Source: Clostridium ihumii AP5
GTDB taxonomy: Bacteria > Bacillota > Clostridia > Clostridiales > Clostridiaceae
DNA length: 64,000 nucleotides
NCBI RefSeq assembly: GCF_000612845.1
Contig: NZ_CCAT010000012.1
Location: 62,001-126,000 of the forward strand
Direction: 5' to 3'
The notes under the pieces are model-generated. The model saw nothing but the letters and a program-made list of their open reading frames with translations. It was not told where the DNA came from and did no database searches. Position numbers and translations under genes: made by a program. Positions 1 through 8,246 of the stretch are shown one piece after another (the stretch's first letter is position 1; each line of letters starts with the position of its first letter).

Positions 1-28
1 ATGCGGCAGCTTTTTTCTTTTCCTTCAT
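1..28 (-). CDS. 5' end of a YlqH/FlhB-like export-switch protein (partial)
   Basis: Only nine codons are inside the window, reading MKEKKKAAA, before the left edge. The ATG is at 28-26 and follows a modest purine-rich stretch (AGGATGTGGTGAC). It lies 83 nt downstream of the FliK/YlqG-like gene on the same strand. In Firmicutes the YlqG-like gene is commonly followed by a short FlhB cytoplasmic-domain protein (YlqH, EscU/YscU family), which typically begins with a Lys-rich stretch and then Ala/Val-Ala-Leu. The identity is inferred mostly from gene order, since the sequence itself is too short to prove it. Confidence 0.4.
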
Positions 29-111
29 GTCACCACATCCTACTATATTTATATTTATTATATTTTCTAAAATTGCACGTAATATATTTTATTATACTAT
101 AAATTTATATT

Positions 112-1602
112 TTAAACCATTACGTCTAACATCCCTAAATTTTTATCATTAAAAAACTCTCTGCAATTACTCATATTAAACTCTTCCATTTTTTCATTTA
201 CTTGTACATTAAAAGAATATGAATTTAGATTTAAATCTTTTATTAAATCATCTTTGTATAATTCTATGATGTCCATAAACTCTTTATTAGATTCTATATT
301 TATATCTATATAATAATTATTTACAGATACATAAGCATCAACCACTCCCATATTTATAGTTGTTATACTAGTTGCAATTTTCATATTTGTAGAGTCTAAT
401 TTCTTTCCTTTTCCTCTCTCATCCTTTATAACTAATTTGCAATCATACTCTTGTTTTTCAATGTTCATTGGTACATTTAAAAAATAATAGTCATTACTAA
501 GTGTATTAAACATCTTAAAATCTTGCATTTTACCTTCCATAAATTGCATTGCTTTTGCAAATGTTTCTGGATTTTCCTTACTAGCTTTTATTAATGTTTG
601 TATACTCTCTTTTAAATTTGTTGTCTTTTCTTTGATTTGATTTTTAACTACTTCATCAAGTGGTGCTTTAAATTTATCTTTTATTTCTTTTCCATTTTCT
701 TTTAAAATTTCTTTAGTATTAATATTCTCTTCTGTTTTTACTTCTTGATTTTGTGCTTTTTTTTCATTACCTTCTATTTGAACATTTTCCTTTGCCTTAT
801 TATTTTGTTCTAATTTATTGACACTATTTTCACTGTTAATTTCTTTATTATTTACATCTAATTTTTTAATTAAACTTTCAATATCTTTAACATCCTTAAA
901 TATGTTTGTCTCTCCATTATTTAGTTTGCTAAAACTCTCAATATTCTCCTTAGTTAAGGGTATATTCTCTTCTTTGAGCATAAAAATTGTTTTTGAATCC
1001 ATAGTTTTTAATTCTGAAAAAAATTTTTTTAAGGTGTTTTCTATTTTATTACCTTGTTCACTATCTAGAGGTATGTTTTTGGCACTCAAATACTTATCAA
1101 TAAATTTTTGTTCTTCTTTCGGATTAGTGTTTATTCTCTCTTTAAACTCTAATAAATTTTTAACCTCATCAATATTTTCTTGAGTCAATGCAATATTAAA
1201 ATCAAGCATTTCTTTTATTATACTTTCATCACCTTTACTAACATTTAAACCTAAATTCTTTGCTATTTGAAGTAATACATCTTTTTGTGAAGTTGGAAGT
1301 TCTCCTTTTCCTGAATTTTCACTGTCATTTTTAAGCATTAAAATTAATTTTCCATCTTTTATATCACTAACTACAAACTTTAAAAGCTGATTATCTACAA
1401 GACTACCTTCAATACTATTATCTATTCTAGCTGGAAATTGTCTTCCATCCAATAATCTTACAATTACCTCATCGCTACCTTTATTTATGTTTAGTATTCT
1501 AGCAGTTACTGATTCCCCTTTTCTAAAGGTCATCTTATTGAAAGATTCTCTTGTATCTTGATTTTGCAATATTTGAATTCTAGATATATCTGAAGTATTC
1601 AT
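112..1602 (-). CDS. YlqG/FliK-like hook-length-control family protein
   Basis: The protein is about 496 aa. An N-terminal beta-rich segment (about residues 20-95, with GESVTARILNINKG and VIVRLLDGRQFPARI) is followed by a long Lys/Glu/Asn-rich middle of low complexity (about 95-340). The C-terminal segment (about 350-496) resembles the FliK C-terminal domain. I chose the ATG at 1602 because AGGGGAGTG lies 8 nt upstream; the GTG three codons earlier sits inside that SD. It appears to be the first gene of its unit, because the thiazole operon terminator lies just upstream, and it is followed by the YlqH-like start. B. subtilis has the same ylqG-ylqH pair. Its cellular role in that family is not established, and no other flagellar gene is visible here. 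Confidence 0.6.
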   Translation of the reverse strand: MNTSDISRIQILQNQDTRESFNKMTFRKGESVTARILNINKGSDEVIVRLLDGRQFPARIDNSIEGSLVDNQLLKFVVSDIKDGKLILMLKNDSENSGKGELPTSQKDVLLQIAKNLGLNVSKGDESIIKEMLDFNIALTQENIDEVKNLLEFKERINTNPKEEQKFIDKYLSAKNIPLDSEQGNKIENTLKKFFSELKTMDSKTIFMLKEENIPLTKENIESFSKLNNGETNIFKDVKDIESLIKKLDVNNKEINSENSVNKLEQNNKAKENVQIEGNEKKAQNQEVKTEENINTKEILKENGKEIKDKFKAPLDEVVKNQIKEKTTNLKESIQTLIKASKENPETFAKAMQFMEGKMQDFKMFNTLSNDYYFLNVPMNIEKQEYDCKLVIKDERGKGKKLDSTNMKIATSITTINMGVVDAYVSVNNYYIDINIESNKEFMDIIELYKDDLIKDLNLNSYSFNVQVNEKMEEFNMSNCREFFNDKNLGMLDVMV

Positions 1603-1733
1603 ACATCTCACTCCCCTAAAATTATTTTTTGTGTAATTCTTTATATTATAACGTCTTCAACCTTTAAATCATTAAATAAATTTATATCTTTATAATTTAT
1701 ATTATCGTATTAATTTTATATTTTTTCATAAAA

Positions 1734-1771
1734 AAATAAAACAAAGGATTTTTGACACCTTTGCTTTATTT
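1734..1771 (-). terminator. Terminator of the thiazole operon
   Basis: On the minus strand AATAAAGCAAAGG, a 10-nt loop and CCTTTGTTTTATT form a stem that runs straight into a T-rich tract. It starts 5 nt after the tenI stop codon. Confidence 0.8.
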
Positions 1772-1775
1772 AATC

Positions 1776-2381
1776 TCATCTTGTATTTTTTAACTTATTT
1801 ACAATATTTTTTATTTCCCTTTTATCTTTTGTTTTCATAATTAAAGACATTACTGCTACGCCATCTGCTTTAGCGTTCCAAACATCTTGTACATTGTCTA
1901 AATTTATTCCGCCTAGCGCCACAATAGGTATATTTACTTCACACTTCAAGTTTCTTATAAATTCTGTTCCTTTTCCTTGTAAACCCATTTTACATTCAGT
2001 TTCATAAATGTTGCTACACAACAAGTAACTTGCACCTAATTTTTCAGCATTTATAGCCTCTTCTATTGAATGTATTGACACTCCAATAGTCCTTATACTC
2101 TTAGGTATAATCTCCATACTATCTTTAAATGTACTATAACTTAGTTGAGTGCCATATGCATTCAGTTCTTTTGCAACCATAAAATTGCTATTAACTATTA
2201 ACTTACACTTCGAACCATCCATGTAACCTTTTATCTTTTTTCCTATACTATATAAACTTTTATCATCTAAATCTTTCTCTCTCAGTATTATCCTATCAAT
2301 TCCATACTCAATAGATTTCTTTACTATTTCTAGGTATTTATCTCCTTCACAAAGATTCCTATTGGTAATTAAATATATCAT
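1776..2381 (-). CDS. tenI: Thiazole tautomerase TenI-like protein (ThiE superfamily)
   Basis: This 201-aa TIM-barrel protein is the last gene of thiS-thiF-thiG-thiH-tenI. TenI converts the ThiG product to the aromatic thiazole carboxylate phosphate tautomer; its relative ThiE couples thiazole and pyrimidine. Three features favour TenI: ETECKMGLQGKG at 127-138, close to the ETDCKKGLEGRG stretch I recall in B. subtilis TenI; GTQLSYSTF at 77-85, where ThiE usually has G-V-H-L-G-Q; and loss of the ND pair in LIVNSNF. LREKD is at 33-37. The start overlaps the end of the thiH unit by spacing of one base. Many pipelines would call this thiE; a divergent ThiE is the alternative. Confidence 0.7.
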   Translation of the reverse strand: MIYLITNRNLCEGDKYLEIVKKSIEYGIDRIILREKDLDDKSLYSIGKKIKGYMDGSKCKLIVNSNFMVAKELNAYGTQLSYSTFKDSMEIIPKSIRTIGVSIHSIEEAINAEKLGASYLLCSNIYETECKMGLQGKGTEFIRNLKCEVNIPIVALGGINLDNVQDVWNAKADGVAVMSLIMKTKDKREIKNIVNKLKNTR

Positions 2382-2382
2382 T

Positions 2383-3489
2383 TTAGAAATCTATCCAATC
2401 TTTAAATATTGGTTGATATCCTCTTTCTAATAAATCCTTTTTTACTTCAATTTCATCTCTATCATCTGAAATCTCAAATTGTGCTGTGCTTGCACTATTT
2501 TCATCTATGTGACTTCCTACTTCTGTAGAACTTGAAGCTGACATTTTAGTTACCCCTAAAGGTAATAGATTCTCTCTAAATTCTTTTGATTCCCTAGTTG
2601 ATATGTTTATATGAGAACTTCTAAACATTAATCTAAATGCTAAAATAGCTTGTACTATATTTTTATCACTTACATCTACTAAATCATTAAACACTCCTGC
2701 ATGTGGTCTTATTCTTGGGAACGAAAAAGATACATCTACATATGGATATTTATCTTGTAGATATTTTCCATGAACTCCTGTCATAAATGCCTCCTCCCTC
2801 CAATTATATAAGCCTAATAAAGCTCCAATATTTACACTTCTCATCCCAGCTTTACAACCACTTTCTGGAGAATTTAATCTAAACTCATAATTTCTTTTTG
2901 GTCCCTTTAAATGCACTTTTTTATATTTTTCTTTATTATATACTTCTTGATATACAGTTAAACTATCTACACCATTTTCAACTAAATACTTATATTCATC
3001 TTCCTTTAATGGATATATTTCTATAGTTATAGAGGTAAAATATTTTTTTAGTACTTTAACAGCATCTTTTATATATTCTACAGGAGTGGTTACAGGATCC
3101 TCACCTGTTAAAAGAATAATATGCTTAAATCCTTTTTCACTTACAGCTTTTCCTTCCCTATCTATTTCATCTAAATTTAATTTTCTTCTTTTTATATCAT
3201 TCTCTATATTAAAACTACAATAAGCACATTTATTTACACAGTGATTTGCTATGTAAATTGGAGTATATAAAAGTATTGTATTTCCAAAATGTTTTTTAGT
3301 AATACTATTAGATTTCTGAGCCATTACCTCTAAGAATTTTTCTGCTCTAGGACTTAATAGTGTTAATAAATCTATTTCATTTAAACTTTCCTTATTTATG
3401 CTTCTTATTATATCCTCATCACTTAATTCATTAAAAAACTTTTCATAATTGAAATCTTCATATCTTCTTATTTTTTCTAATACACTCAT
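2383..3489 (-). CDS. thiH: 2-iminoacetate synthase (radical SAM) ThiH
   Basis: ThiH cleaves tyrosine to dehydroglycine (2-iminoacetate) and p-cresol with a 4Fe-4S cluster and SAM, supplying the C2-N unit of thiazole. It replaces the oxygen-dependent ThiO of aerobes, which fits an anaerobe. The radical SAM triad CVNKCAYC has Cys84, Cys88 and Cys91, the standard CX3CX2C spacing. The length of 368 aa is normal. The SD AGGAGAA lies within the last codons of thiG, so the two genes are tightly coupled. Confidence 0.96.
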   Translation of the reverse strand: MSVLEKIRRYEDFNYEKFFNELSDEDIIRSINKESLNEIDLLTLLSPRAEKFLEVMAQKSNSITKKHFGNTILLYTPIYIANHCVNKCAYCSFNIENDIKRRKLNLDEIDREGKAVSEKGFKHIILLTGEDPVTTPVEYIKDAVKVLKKYFTSITIEIYPLKEDEYKYLVENGVDSLTVYQEVYNKEKYKKVHLKGPKRNYEFRLNSPESGCKAGMRSVNIGALLGLYNWREEAFMTGVHGKYLQDKYPYVDVSFSFPRIRPHAGVFNDLVDVSDKNIVQAILAFRLMFRSSHINISTRESKEFRENLLPLGVTKMSASSSTEVGSHIDENSASTAQFEISDDRDEIEVKKDLLERGYQPIFKDWIDF

Positions 3490-3490
3490 T

Positions 3491-4261
3491 TTAACATTCT
3501 CCTAAAAATCCTGTTAATGGAGATGATGCATTTGCTTTAACATCAACTGTTCCTAGTTTTGCTTCATAAGCAATTCTTCCTGCTTCTACTGCAAGTTTAA
3601 ATGCTCTGGCCATTTCTATTGGATTTTTAGATGATGCTATTGCAGTATTTAACATAACTGCTGCTGCTCCCATCTCCATTGCCTCTGCTGCCTCTGATGG
3701 TCTTCCTATACCGGCGTCAACTATAACTGGAACATTTAATTCCTCTATCATTATTCTTATTAATTCCTTTGTTTTAATTCCTCTATTAGATCCTATTGGT
3801 GCACCTAATGGCATTATTGCAACAGCTCCAGCCTCAGCCATTCTTTTAGCTGCAATTAAATCTGGACTCATATATGGCATAACCTTAAAACCTTCTTTTG
3901 CTAATATTTCTGTTGCCTTTATATTTTCAAAATTATCTGGCATTAAATACTTTGTATCTGGTATAATTTCAAGCTTTATAAAATCACCACAACCCATAGC
4001 CCTAGATATTCTTGCTATTCTAACAGCTTCTTCTGCATTTCTTGCTCCTGAAGTATTTGGAAGCAATGTTATACTTTTATCTATATATTCTAAAACATTT
4101 TCCTCTTTGTTATCTAAATCTACTCTTCTTAATGCTAATGTAACCATTGCTGGTTCTGCAGCTTTTATTATATCTGGCATTATTTTGTTGCTACTATACT
4201 TTCCTGTTCCTATAATAAGTCTTGAATTAAATTCCATATCTCCTAATAAAAATATTTCCAT
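3491..4261 (-). CDS. thiG: Thiazole synthase ThiG
   Basis: ThiG condenses 1-deoxyxylulose 5-phosphate, dehydroglycine and the ThiS thiocarboxylate to form the thiazole phosphate. The expected Schiff-base lysine is Lys96 in [11 protein letters not shown]. The phosphate-binding loops are seen in GIGRPSEA and in the [12 protein letters not shown] stretch. The 256 aa length is typical. The gene starts behind GGGGGAA, 30 nt after thiF, and is followed by thiH after one base. Confidence 0.97.
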   Translation of the reverse strand: MEIFLLGDMEFNSRLIIGTGKYSSNKIMPDIIKAAEPAMVTLALRRVDLDNKEENVLEYIDKSITLLPNTSGARNAEEAVRIARISRAMGCGDFIKLEIIPDTKYLMPDNFENIKATEILAKEGFKVMPYMSPDLIAAKRMAEAGAVAIMPLGAPIGSNRGIKTKELIRIMIEELNVPVIVDAGIGRPSEAAEAMEMGAAAVMLNTAIASSKNPIEMARAFKLAVEAGRIAYEAKLGTVDVKANASSPLTGFLGEC

Positions 4262-4293
4262 CTTTTTTATTCCCCCATCTATACATTATATTT

Positions 4294-5097
4294 TTATACT
4301 TCATCTATTCCTAGAAGAAGTCTTACAGCCATATTGGCTTGATGATTTGCACATATGCTAACTCTAGGAGCCATAAGACCACATCCTAATTTTGCTTCAT
4401 TTTCTAGATCACCACATACATAAAATCGTGAATTAATTTTTTTTGTAATTATACTGTTGCTAGAATAGTACCCTGCCATACCTGATGAACTTATTATTTT
4501 TATATTTTTCATTGTGCTTAATCCTTCATTTACAATCATTGCTTTAGTTTCCGGATTATCAACAGCTTCTATTAAAATGTTTACATCACTAAAAATATCC
4601 TGTATTCTTCCTTTTTCTAAATATTCATTAATGATTTTAATTTTCGTAAAAGGATTTATATTTTCTAAAATTTCCTTCATAGCCTCAGTTTTGAGTTTTC
4701 CTATTTGTTTAAAATAGTACTGTTGTCTATTTAGATTACTTGGCTCAACCACATCATAATCTAATAATTTTAATTGTCCTACACCCATTCTAACTAGTGA
4801 AATTGCTATATTAGAACCTAATCCCCCAAGTCCTATTATTCCAACTTTACCATTTTTAAGCTTTTCAAATACTTCTGGACTATGTCTAGACATCATAAGA
4901 TGTTCAAGTTCATTCAAACTAGGCATTATTCCCTTTTTTATAAGGACAATCTTATCATTTTCTTTAATTTTATAATCATCACTTACAACAAATCCATTTG
5001 CAATTTTTAAATCGCAATCAATTGTATATTTTTTTATAATCTCACTTATAGTACAAGGTTCACAATTTAAATATTCTTCATTTAAAAATATTTTCAT
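4294..5097 (-). CDS. thiF: ThiS adenylyltransferase ThiF with an N-terminal ThiS-like domain
   Basis: This E1-like enzyme adenylates the C-terminus of ThiS so that sulfur can be loaded. The nucleotide-binding glycine loop GLGGLGSN is at 89-96. Residues 1-56 (MKIFLNEEYL..., ending NDKIVLIKKG) look like a beta-grasp ThiS domain without the terminal Gly-Gly. The rest is the ThiF/MoeB fold. This matches the clostridial ThiF family 2 rather than the E. coli type, whose paired CXXC zinc sites are absent. The ATG follows the thiS stop codon directly, and its SD (GGAGGTGG) is formed by the last Gly codons of thiS. Confidence 0.93.
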   Translation of the reverse strand: MKIFLNEEYLNCEPCTISEIIKKYTIDCDLKIANGFVVSDDYKIKENDKIVLIKKGIMPSLNELEHLMMSRHSPEVFEKLKNGKVGIIGLGGLGSNIAISLVRMGVGQLKLLDYDVVEPSNLNRQQYYFKQIGKLKTEAMKEILENINPFTKIKIINEYLEKGRIQDIFSDVNILIEAVDNPETKAMIVNEGLSTMKNIKIISSSGMAGYYSSNSIITKKINSRFYVCGDLENEAKLGCGLMAPRVSICANHQANMAVRLLLGIDEV

Positions 5098-5292
5098 TTA
5101 GCCACCTCCAACAAAAGACACTATTTCTAAATTATCATCATCATTTAAAATTATTGCTTTGTACTCTTCTTTAGGCACTATTTTAAAATTTAATTCAACA
5201 ACTACTAAATCTTGTTTTAGATTTAAATGTTCTAGAAGCTTTGAAATTGTAATTTCATCTTTAAATTCATAAACTTTACCATTAACTTTCAT
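5098..5292 (-). CDS. thiS: Sulfur carrier protein ThiS
   Basis: This 64-aa beta-grasp sulfur carrier ends in VGGG. The terminal glycine is adenylated by ThiF, converted to a thiocarboxylate and donates sulfur to ThiG. It is the first gene of the operon. The start is supported by AGGAGGTGA 4 nt upstream of the ATG. Its leader holds a TPP riboswitch with a terminator hairpin and then a dispersed repeat that ends 11 nt before the start codon. Confidence 0.95.
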   Translation of the reverse strand: MKVNGKVYEFKDEITISKLLEHLNLKQDLVVVELNFKIVPKEEYKAIILNDDDNLEIVSFVGGG

Positions 5293-5303
5293 TTTCTCAC
5301 CTC

Positions 5304-5640
5304 CTATAGGGTTGCAAATTCAAATTTAAATTAATAGCTTTATCAAAGGATACTAGTAATCTTACAGTTTATTGGTATATTTATATTTGAAATCAGTTGA
5401 CAATTGAAAATTGACAATTGACAGTTATGGTTAATATTACTCATTTCATTCCTAATATTTAAAATAGAAATGCTTAAAAACTACGTTTTTATATTGTTTT
5501 CAACTAATTTGCTCTGCAAATTTAATAAAAAATCATTCTTTAAAATTGGAAGTCCAATTTTTACATTCATTTTCAATTTTCAATTAAATTAATTAGAATT
5601 CTCAACTGAATCATGAATAACTTAAAGTTTAAACTTGTAT
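5304..5640 (+). repeat. Dispersed structured repeat, copy A1
   Basis: This copy starts with CTATAGGGTTGCAAATTCAA and continues with TTTATCAAAGGATACTAGTA. It contains two perfect hairpins: AATTTGC-TCT-GCAAATT at 5506-5522 and AAAATTGG-AAGT-CCAATTTT at 5542-5561. An outer stem pairs TTGAAAATTGA with TCAATTTTCAA. It aligns with copy B at 14693 and, in its hairpin part, with copy D at 43202. It lies in the thi leader between the riboswitch terminator and thiS. I see no open reading frame in it. Confidence 0.75.
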
Positions 5641-5642
5641 TC

Positions 5643-5735
5643 CTATATAGGATTCCAAGTTCAAATTTTAAATAACAAATTTATCAATTGAAAAACTTTT
5701 TTCTTGTAACACTACCATTCTCATTTAATATTTGA
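5643..5735 (+). repeat. Dispersed repeat head, copy A2 (partial)
   Basis: The stretch begins CTATATAGGATTCCAAGTTC and continues through TTTATCAATTGAAAAACTTT to CCATTCTCATTTAATATTTG. It is nearly the same as the head of copy D at 43202, and unlike the head of A1 and B after the shared first ~45 nt. It carries no hairpin tail and ends near the riboswitch terminator. Confidence 0.65.
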
Positions 5736-5757
5736 ATAATTTCATTTTTATGCAATA

Positions 5758-5786
5758 AAAAAAGCTCACTACGTAAGCGAGCTTAA
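5758..5786 (-). terminator. Intrinsic terminator, expression platform of the TPP riboswitch
   Basis: On the minus strand AAGCTCGCT, a 5-nt loop and AGTGAGCTT form a stem with one mismatch, followed by a run of T. It lies about 40 nt downstream of the TPP aptamer and 470 nt before thiS, so TPP binding probably stops transcription here. Confidence 0.85.
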
Positions 5787-5825
5787 TAATCAGAAAATTC
5801 TTACTTAAAAGTATTAATTTTAACT

Positions 5826-5922
5826 GAACTTTTGCTTCCCTACGCTGGTATTATCCATGTCAGGTTCAAGGGTTAGAATATATGATTATATATTCCTCTC
5901 AGCCACTGGGCACCCCTAGCAC
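5826..5922 (-). promoter_or_regulatory. TPP riboswitch (THI element)
   Basis: Read on the minus strand, the conserved THI-box blocks are all present: GGGGTGCCC, then CTGAGAGG, ACCCTTGAACCTGA, CTGG-type helices (GGATAATACCAGCG) and TAGGGAAGC. It senses thiamine pyrophosphate and here controls thiSFGH-tenI through the hairpin at 5758-5786. Confidence 0.97.
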
Positions 5923-6029
5923 TATGAACATTTTTTTATAAAATTTACTAAATATTCATTTCTATCTTTATTATATACCTTATTTTTAAAAAGTAAATAT
6001 AATTATTCAGAATTATTCAACATAAATAT

Positions 6030-6074
6030 AAAAGCTATTTCAAATCAACACTAAGTTTCTTTGAAATAGCTAAT
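6030..6074 (-). terminator. Terminator of tyrS
   Basis: AGCTATTTCAAA and TTTGAAATAGCT form a 12-bp stem followed by TTTT on the minus strand, 16 nt past the tyrS stop codon. Confidence 0.85.
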
Positions 6075-6088
6075 TAAATATATAATTC

Positions 6089-7315
6089 TTATTGAATTTC
6101 TAACTTATAGAATTTTTTCTTACCTCTTTTTATTAATGAGTATCCTTCTTCATTTATAAATGAGTTTTCAAATTCTGCATTTACATCTTCTATTTTAGTT
6201 TCATTTATAGTTAATCCACCTTGTTGTATAAGTCTTCTTCCCTCTGCTTTAGATGGCACTATTTTTGTTTCCACTAATATATCTAATATTTTAGCATTTT
6301 CCATATCTTTTGTTATTGTTACAGTTGGAACATTTGACATATCAACTCCGCCACTAAATAAAGCTTCTGCTGCTTCTTTCGCTTTATTTGCTGATTCTTC
6401 TCCGTGAATAAGTTTTGTAACTTCATAAGCTAAAATAGTTTTTGCTTTATTTATTTCAGCACCCTCTAATGCACCAAGTCTTCTTACTTCATCCATTGGT
6501 AAGAATGTTAATAATGATAAGCATTTCTCAACATCTGCATCATCTATATTTCTCCAATATTGGAAGAAATCAAATGGTGACACTTTGTTTGGATCTAACC
6601 ATAATGCTCCATTTGCAGTTTTTCCCATTTTCTTACCTTCACTATTTGTTAATAATGCACAAGTCATTCCATATGCAGATTTTGATTCTTTTCTTCTTAT
6701 AAGATCCATACCTGCTAATATATTAGACCATTGATCATCTCCACCAAGTTCCATTGTGCAGTTATATTTTTGATTTAAAACTAAGAAATCATATCCTTGC
6801 ATTAACATGTAGTTAAATTCTAAGAATGATAATCCTTTTTCCATTCTTTGTTTAAAGCATTCTGCTGTAAGCATTTTATTTACTGAGAAGTGAATACCTA
6901 TATCTCTTATAAACTCTACATAATTTAAGTCAAATAGCCAATTTGCATTATTTTCAAGTATTGCTTTTCCTTCACTAAAATCAATTAATCTTGATAATTG
7001 AGCTTTTATTCCAGCTACATTTCTATCTATATCTTCTTTAGTAAGCATTTTTCTCATGTCAGTTCTTCCTGATGGATCTCCTATCATTGCAGTTCCACCA
7101 CCAACTAAAGCTATTGGTCTATGTCCTGCTTGTTGCATATGTGCCATAAACATCATAGCTATAAAGTGTCCAACATGTAAACTCTCTGCTGTTGGATCAA
7201 ACCCTATATAAAAAGTTACCTTTTCTTTTCCTAATATTTCTCTTATTTCATCTTCATGAGTTAATTGTTTTAAAAATCCACGTTCTTTTAGAACATCATA
7301 TACATTTGTAGTCAT
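6089..7315 (-). CDS. tyrS: Tyrosyl-tRNA synthetase
   Basis: This class I aminoacyl-tRNA synthetase charges tRNA-Tyr. The HIGH-type motif is HVGH at 47-50, and KMGKT near residue 230 is the KMSKS-type loop. A C-terminal S4-like RNA-binding domain contains [17 protein letters not shown]. The ATG at 7315 was chosen because GGAGGAG lies 7 nt upstream; an in-frame GTG five codons earlier overlaps that SD. About 408 aa is normal for the bacterial TyrS group. Expression is controlled by the Tyr T-box leader. Confidence 0.98.
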   Translation of the reverse strand: MTTNVYDVLKERGFLKQLTHEDEIREILGKEKVTFYIGFDPTAESLHVGHFIAMMFMAHMQQAGHRPIALVGGGTAMIGDPSGRTDMRKMLTKEDIDRNVAGIKAQLSRLIDFSEGKAILENNANWLFDLNYVEFIRDIGIHFSVNKMLTAECFKQRMEKGLSFLEFNYMLMQGYDFLVLNQKYNCTMELGGDDQWSNILAGMDLIRRKESKSAYGMTCALLTNSEGKKMGKTANGALWLDPNKVSPFDFFQYWRNIDDADVEKCLSLLTFLPMDEVRRLGALEGAEINKAKTILAYEVTKLIHGEESANKAKEAAEALFSGGVDMSNVPTVTITKDMENAKILDILVETKIVPSKAEGRRLIQQGGLTINETKIEDVNAEFENSFINEEGYSLIKRGKKKFYKLEIQ

Positions 7316-7417
7316 AAAATTCTCCTCCACTTTTGTAAGGCTTATATGCCAAATTATTTTATTTGCTTATTTTTTTCTTAATTATTCTTATGAACTTTTA
7401 TATAAAAAACTATATAA

Positions 7418-7680
7418 AAAAGTCCCTAGTTAAAAACTAGGGACGAAACTTTCCGTGGTACCACCCAAATTGACTTTTAATACTAAATATATTTATTATA
7501 AAAGTCCACTTTAATCTTATAACGTCAGATTTACGTTTCAGCCTACTCTAATAATTATAATTTCAGCTTAAAGCTCCAGAATGTATTTCTCTAAAATTCT
7601 TAACTGATTTGCACCACCCATCAGCTCTCTTTATAAGTTTTATAGATACTTCTTTCCTTCATAGCCTTTATTTTATTGAA
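7418..7680 (-). promoter_or_regulatory. T-box leader of tyrS (specifier TAC)
   Basis: On the minus strand the leader has the stem I region with GAGCTGATGGGTGGTGCAAA, then a specifier loop carrying TAC within GAAATACATTCTGG, the T-box antiterminator GGGTGGTACCACGG, and a terminator (AGTCCCTAGTT paired with AACTAGGGACT, then TTTTTT) at 7418-7444. Uncharged tRNA-Tyr should favour read-through into tyrS. TAC matches tyrosine. Confidence 0.95.
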
Positions 7681-7731
7681 TTTATAATCTATAATACTAT
7701 TAATTAGTGATAAATACAAGTAGTTTTTTGC

Positions 7732-8136
7732 TTATACTACATATTTTTTTATTTTTTCAGGAAGTTCATTGCATTTTGCACTTATATTTATATAAAAGTC
7801 AATACTGTGATTATTAACTAAGTATTCTATTTTATTAAATAATTCTACCATCTCTTCATTTTTCATGTTTTTTATTATACCATCTATCATTACATACTCT
7901 ACATCATAATCCTGTGAAATTATTCCACATAAAAATCCTTCTATTTCTTTTGAATTTCTAAGTTTAAAATCTTCTGCACATATAAATCGTATATTTTTGT
8001 TTAGCTGAAAAAGCATTTTTTTATCATCGTCTACATAAACTAGATTTCCTTTTGCTTTTAAAGCCTTCTCATTTGCTAAGTCAACTAGAGCTTTTGTTTT
8101 ACCTGAACCTTTTTCGTTACAGAATATATTTATCAT
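7732..8136 (-). CDS. Small P-loop ATPase-like protein of unknown function
   Basis: The 134-aa protein has a Walker A motif, NEKGSGKT, near its N-terminus and a possible Walker B stretch, VEYVMIDGII. The start at 8136 has a G-rich SD (GGGGGCGTGG) a few bases upstream. It resembles short clostridial proteins often labelled ATP-binding or PilT-like, but it is far too short for PilT and no pilus genes are near. It stands alone between the tyrS leader and the AlbA_2 gene. I assign no specific function. Confidence 0.6.
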   Translation of the reverse strand: MINIFCNEKGSGKTKALVDLANEKALKAKGNLVYVDDDKKMLFQLNKNIRFICAEDFKLRNSKEIEGFLCGIISQDYDVEYVMIDGIIKNMKNEEMVELFNKIEYLVNNHSIDFYINISAKCNELPEKIKKYVV

Positions 8137-8246
8137 TTTCCACGCCCCCAAACTTATTTTTTTGATTTCATTGTGCCTTATGGAATATTTTCCATTACTA
8201 TTAAATTATATTAATTATATAATATTCAGAATTTTTTAACAATGGT

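Noticed and set aside
818-1183. 121-codon plus-strand frame opposite the FliK/YlqG-like gene
   Set aside because: It is antisense to a low-complexity Lys/Glu-rich region, has no SD, and its Ser/Leu/Phe-rich product is what the complementary strand of such codons gives.
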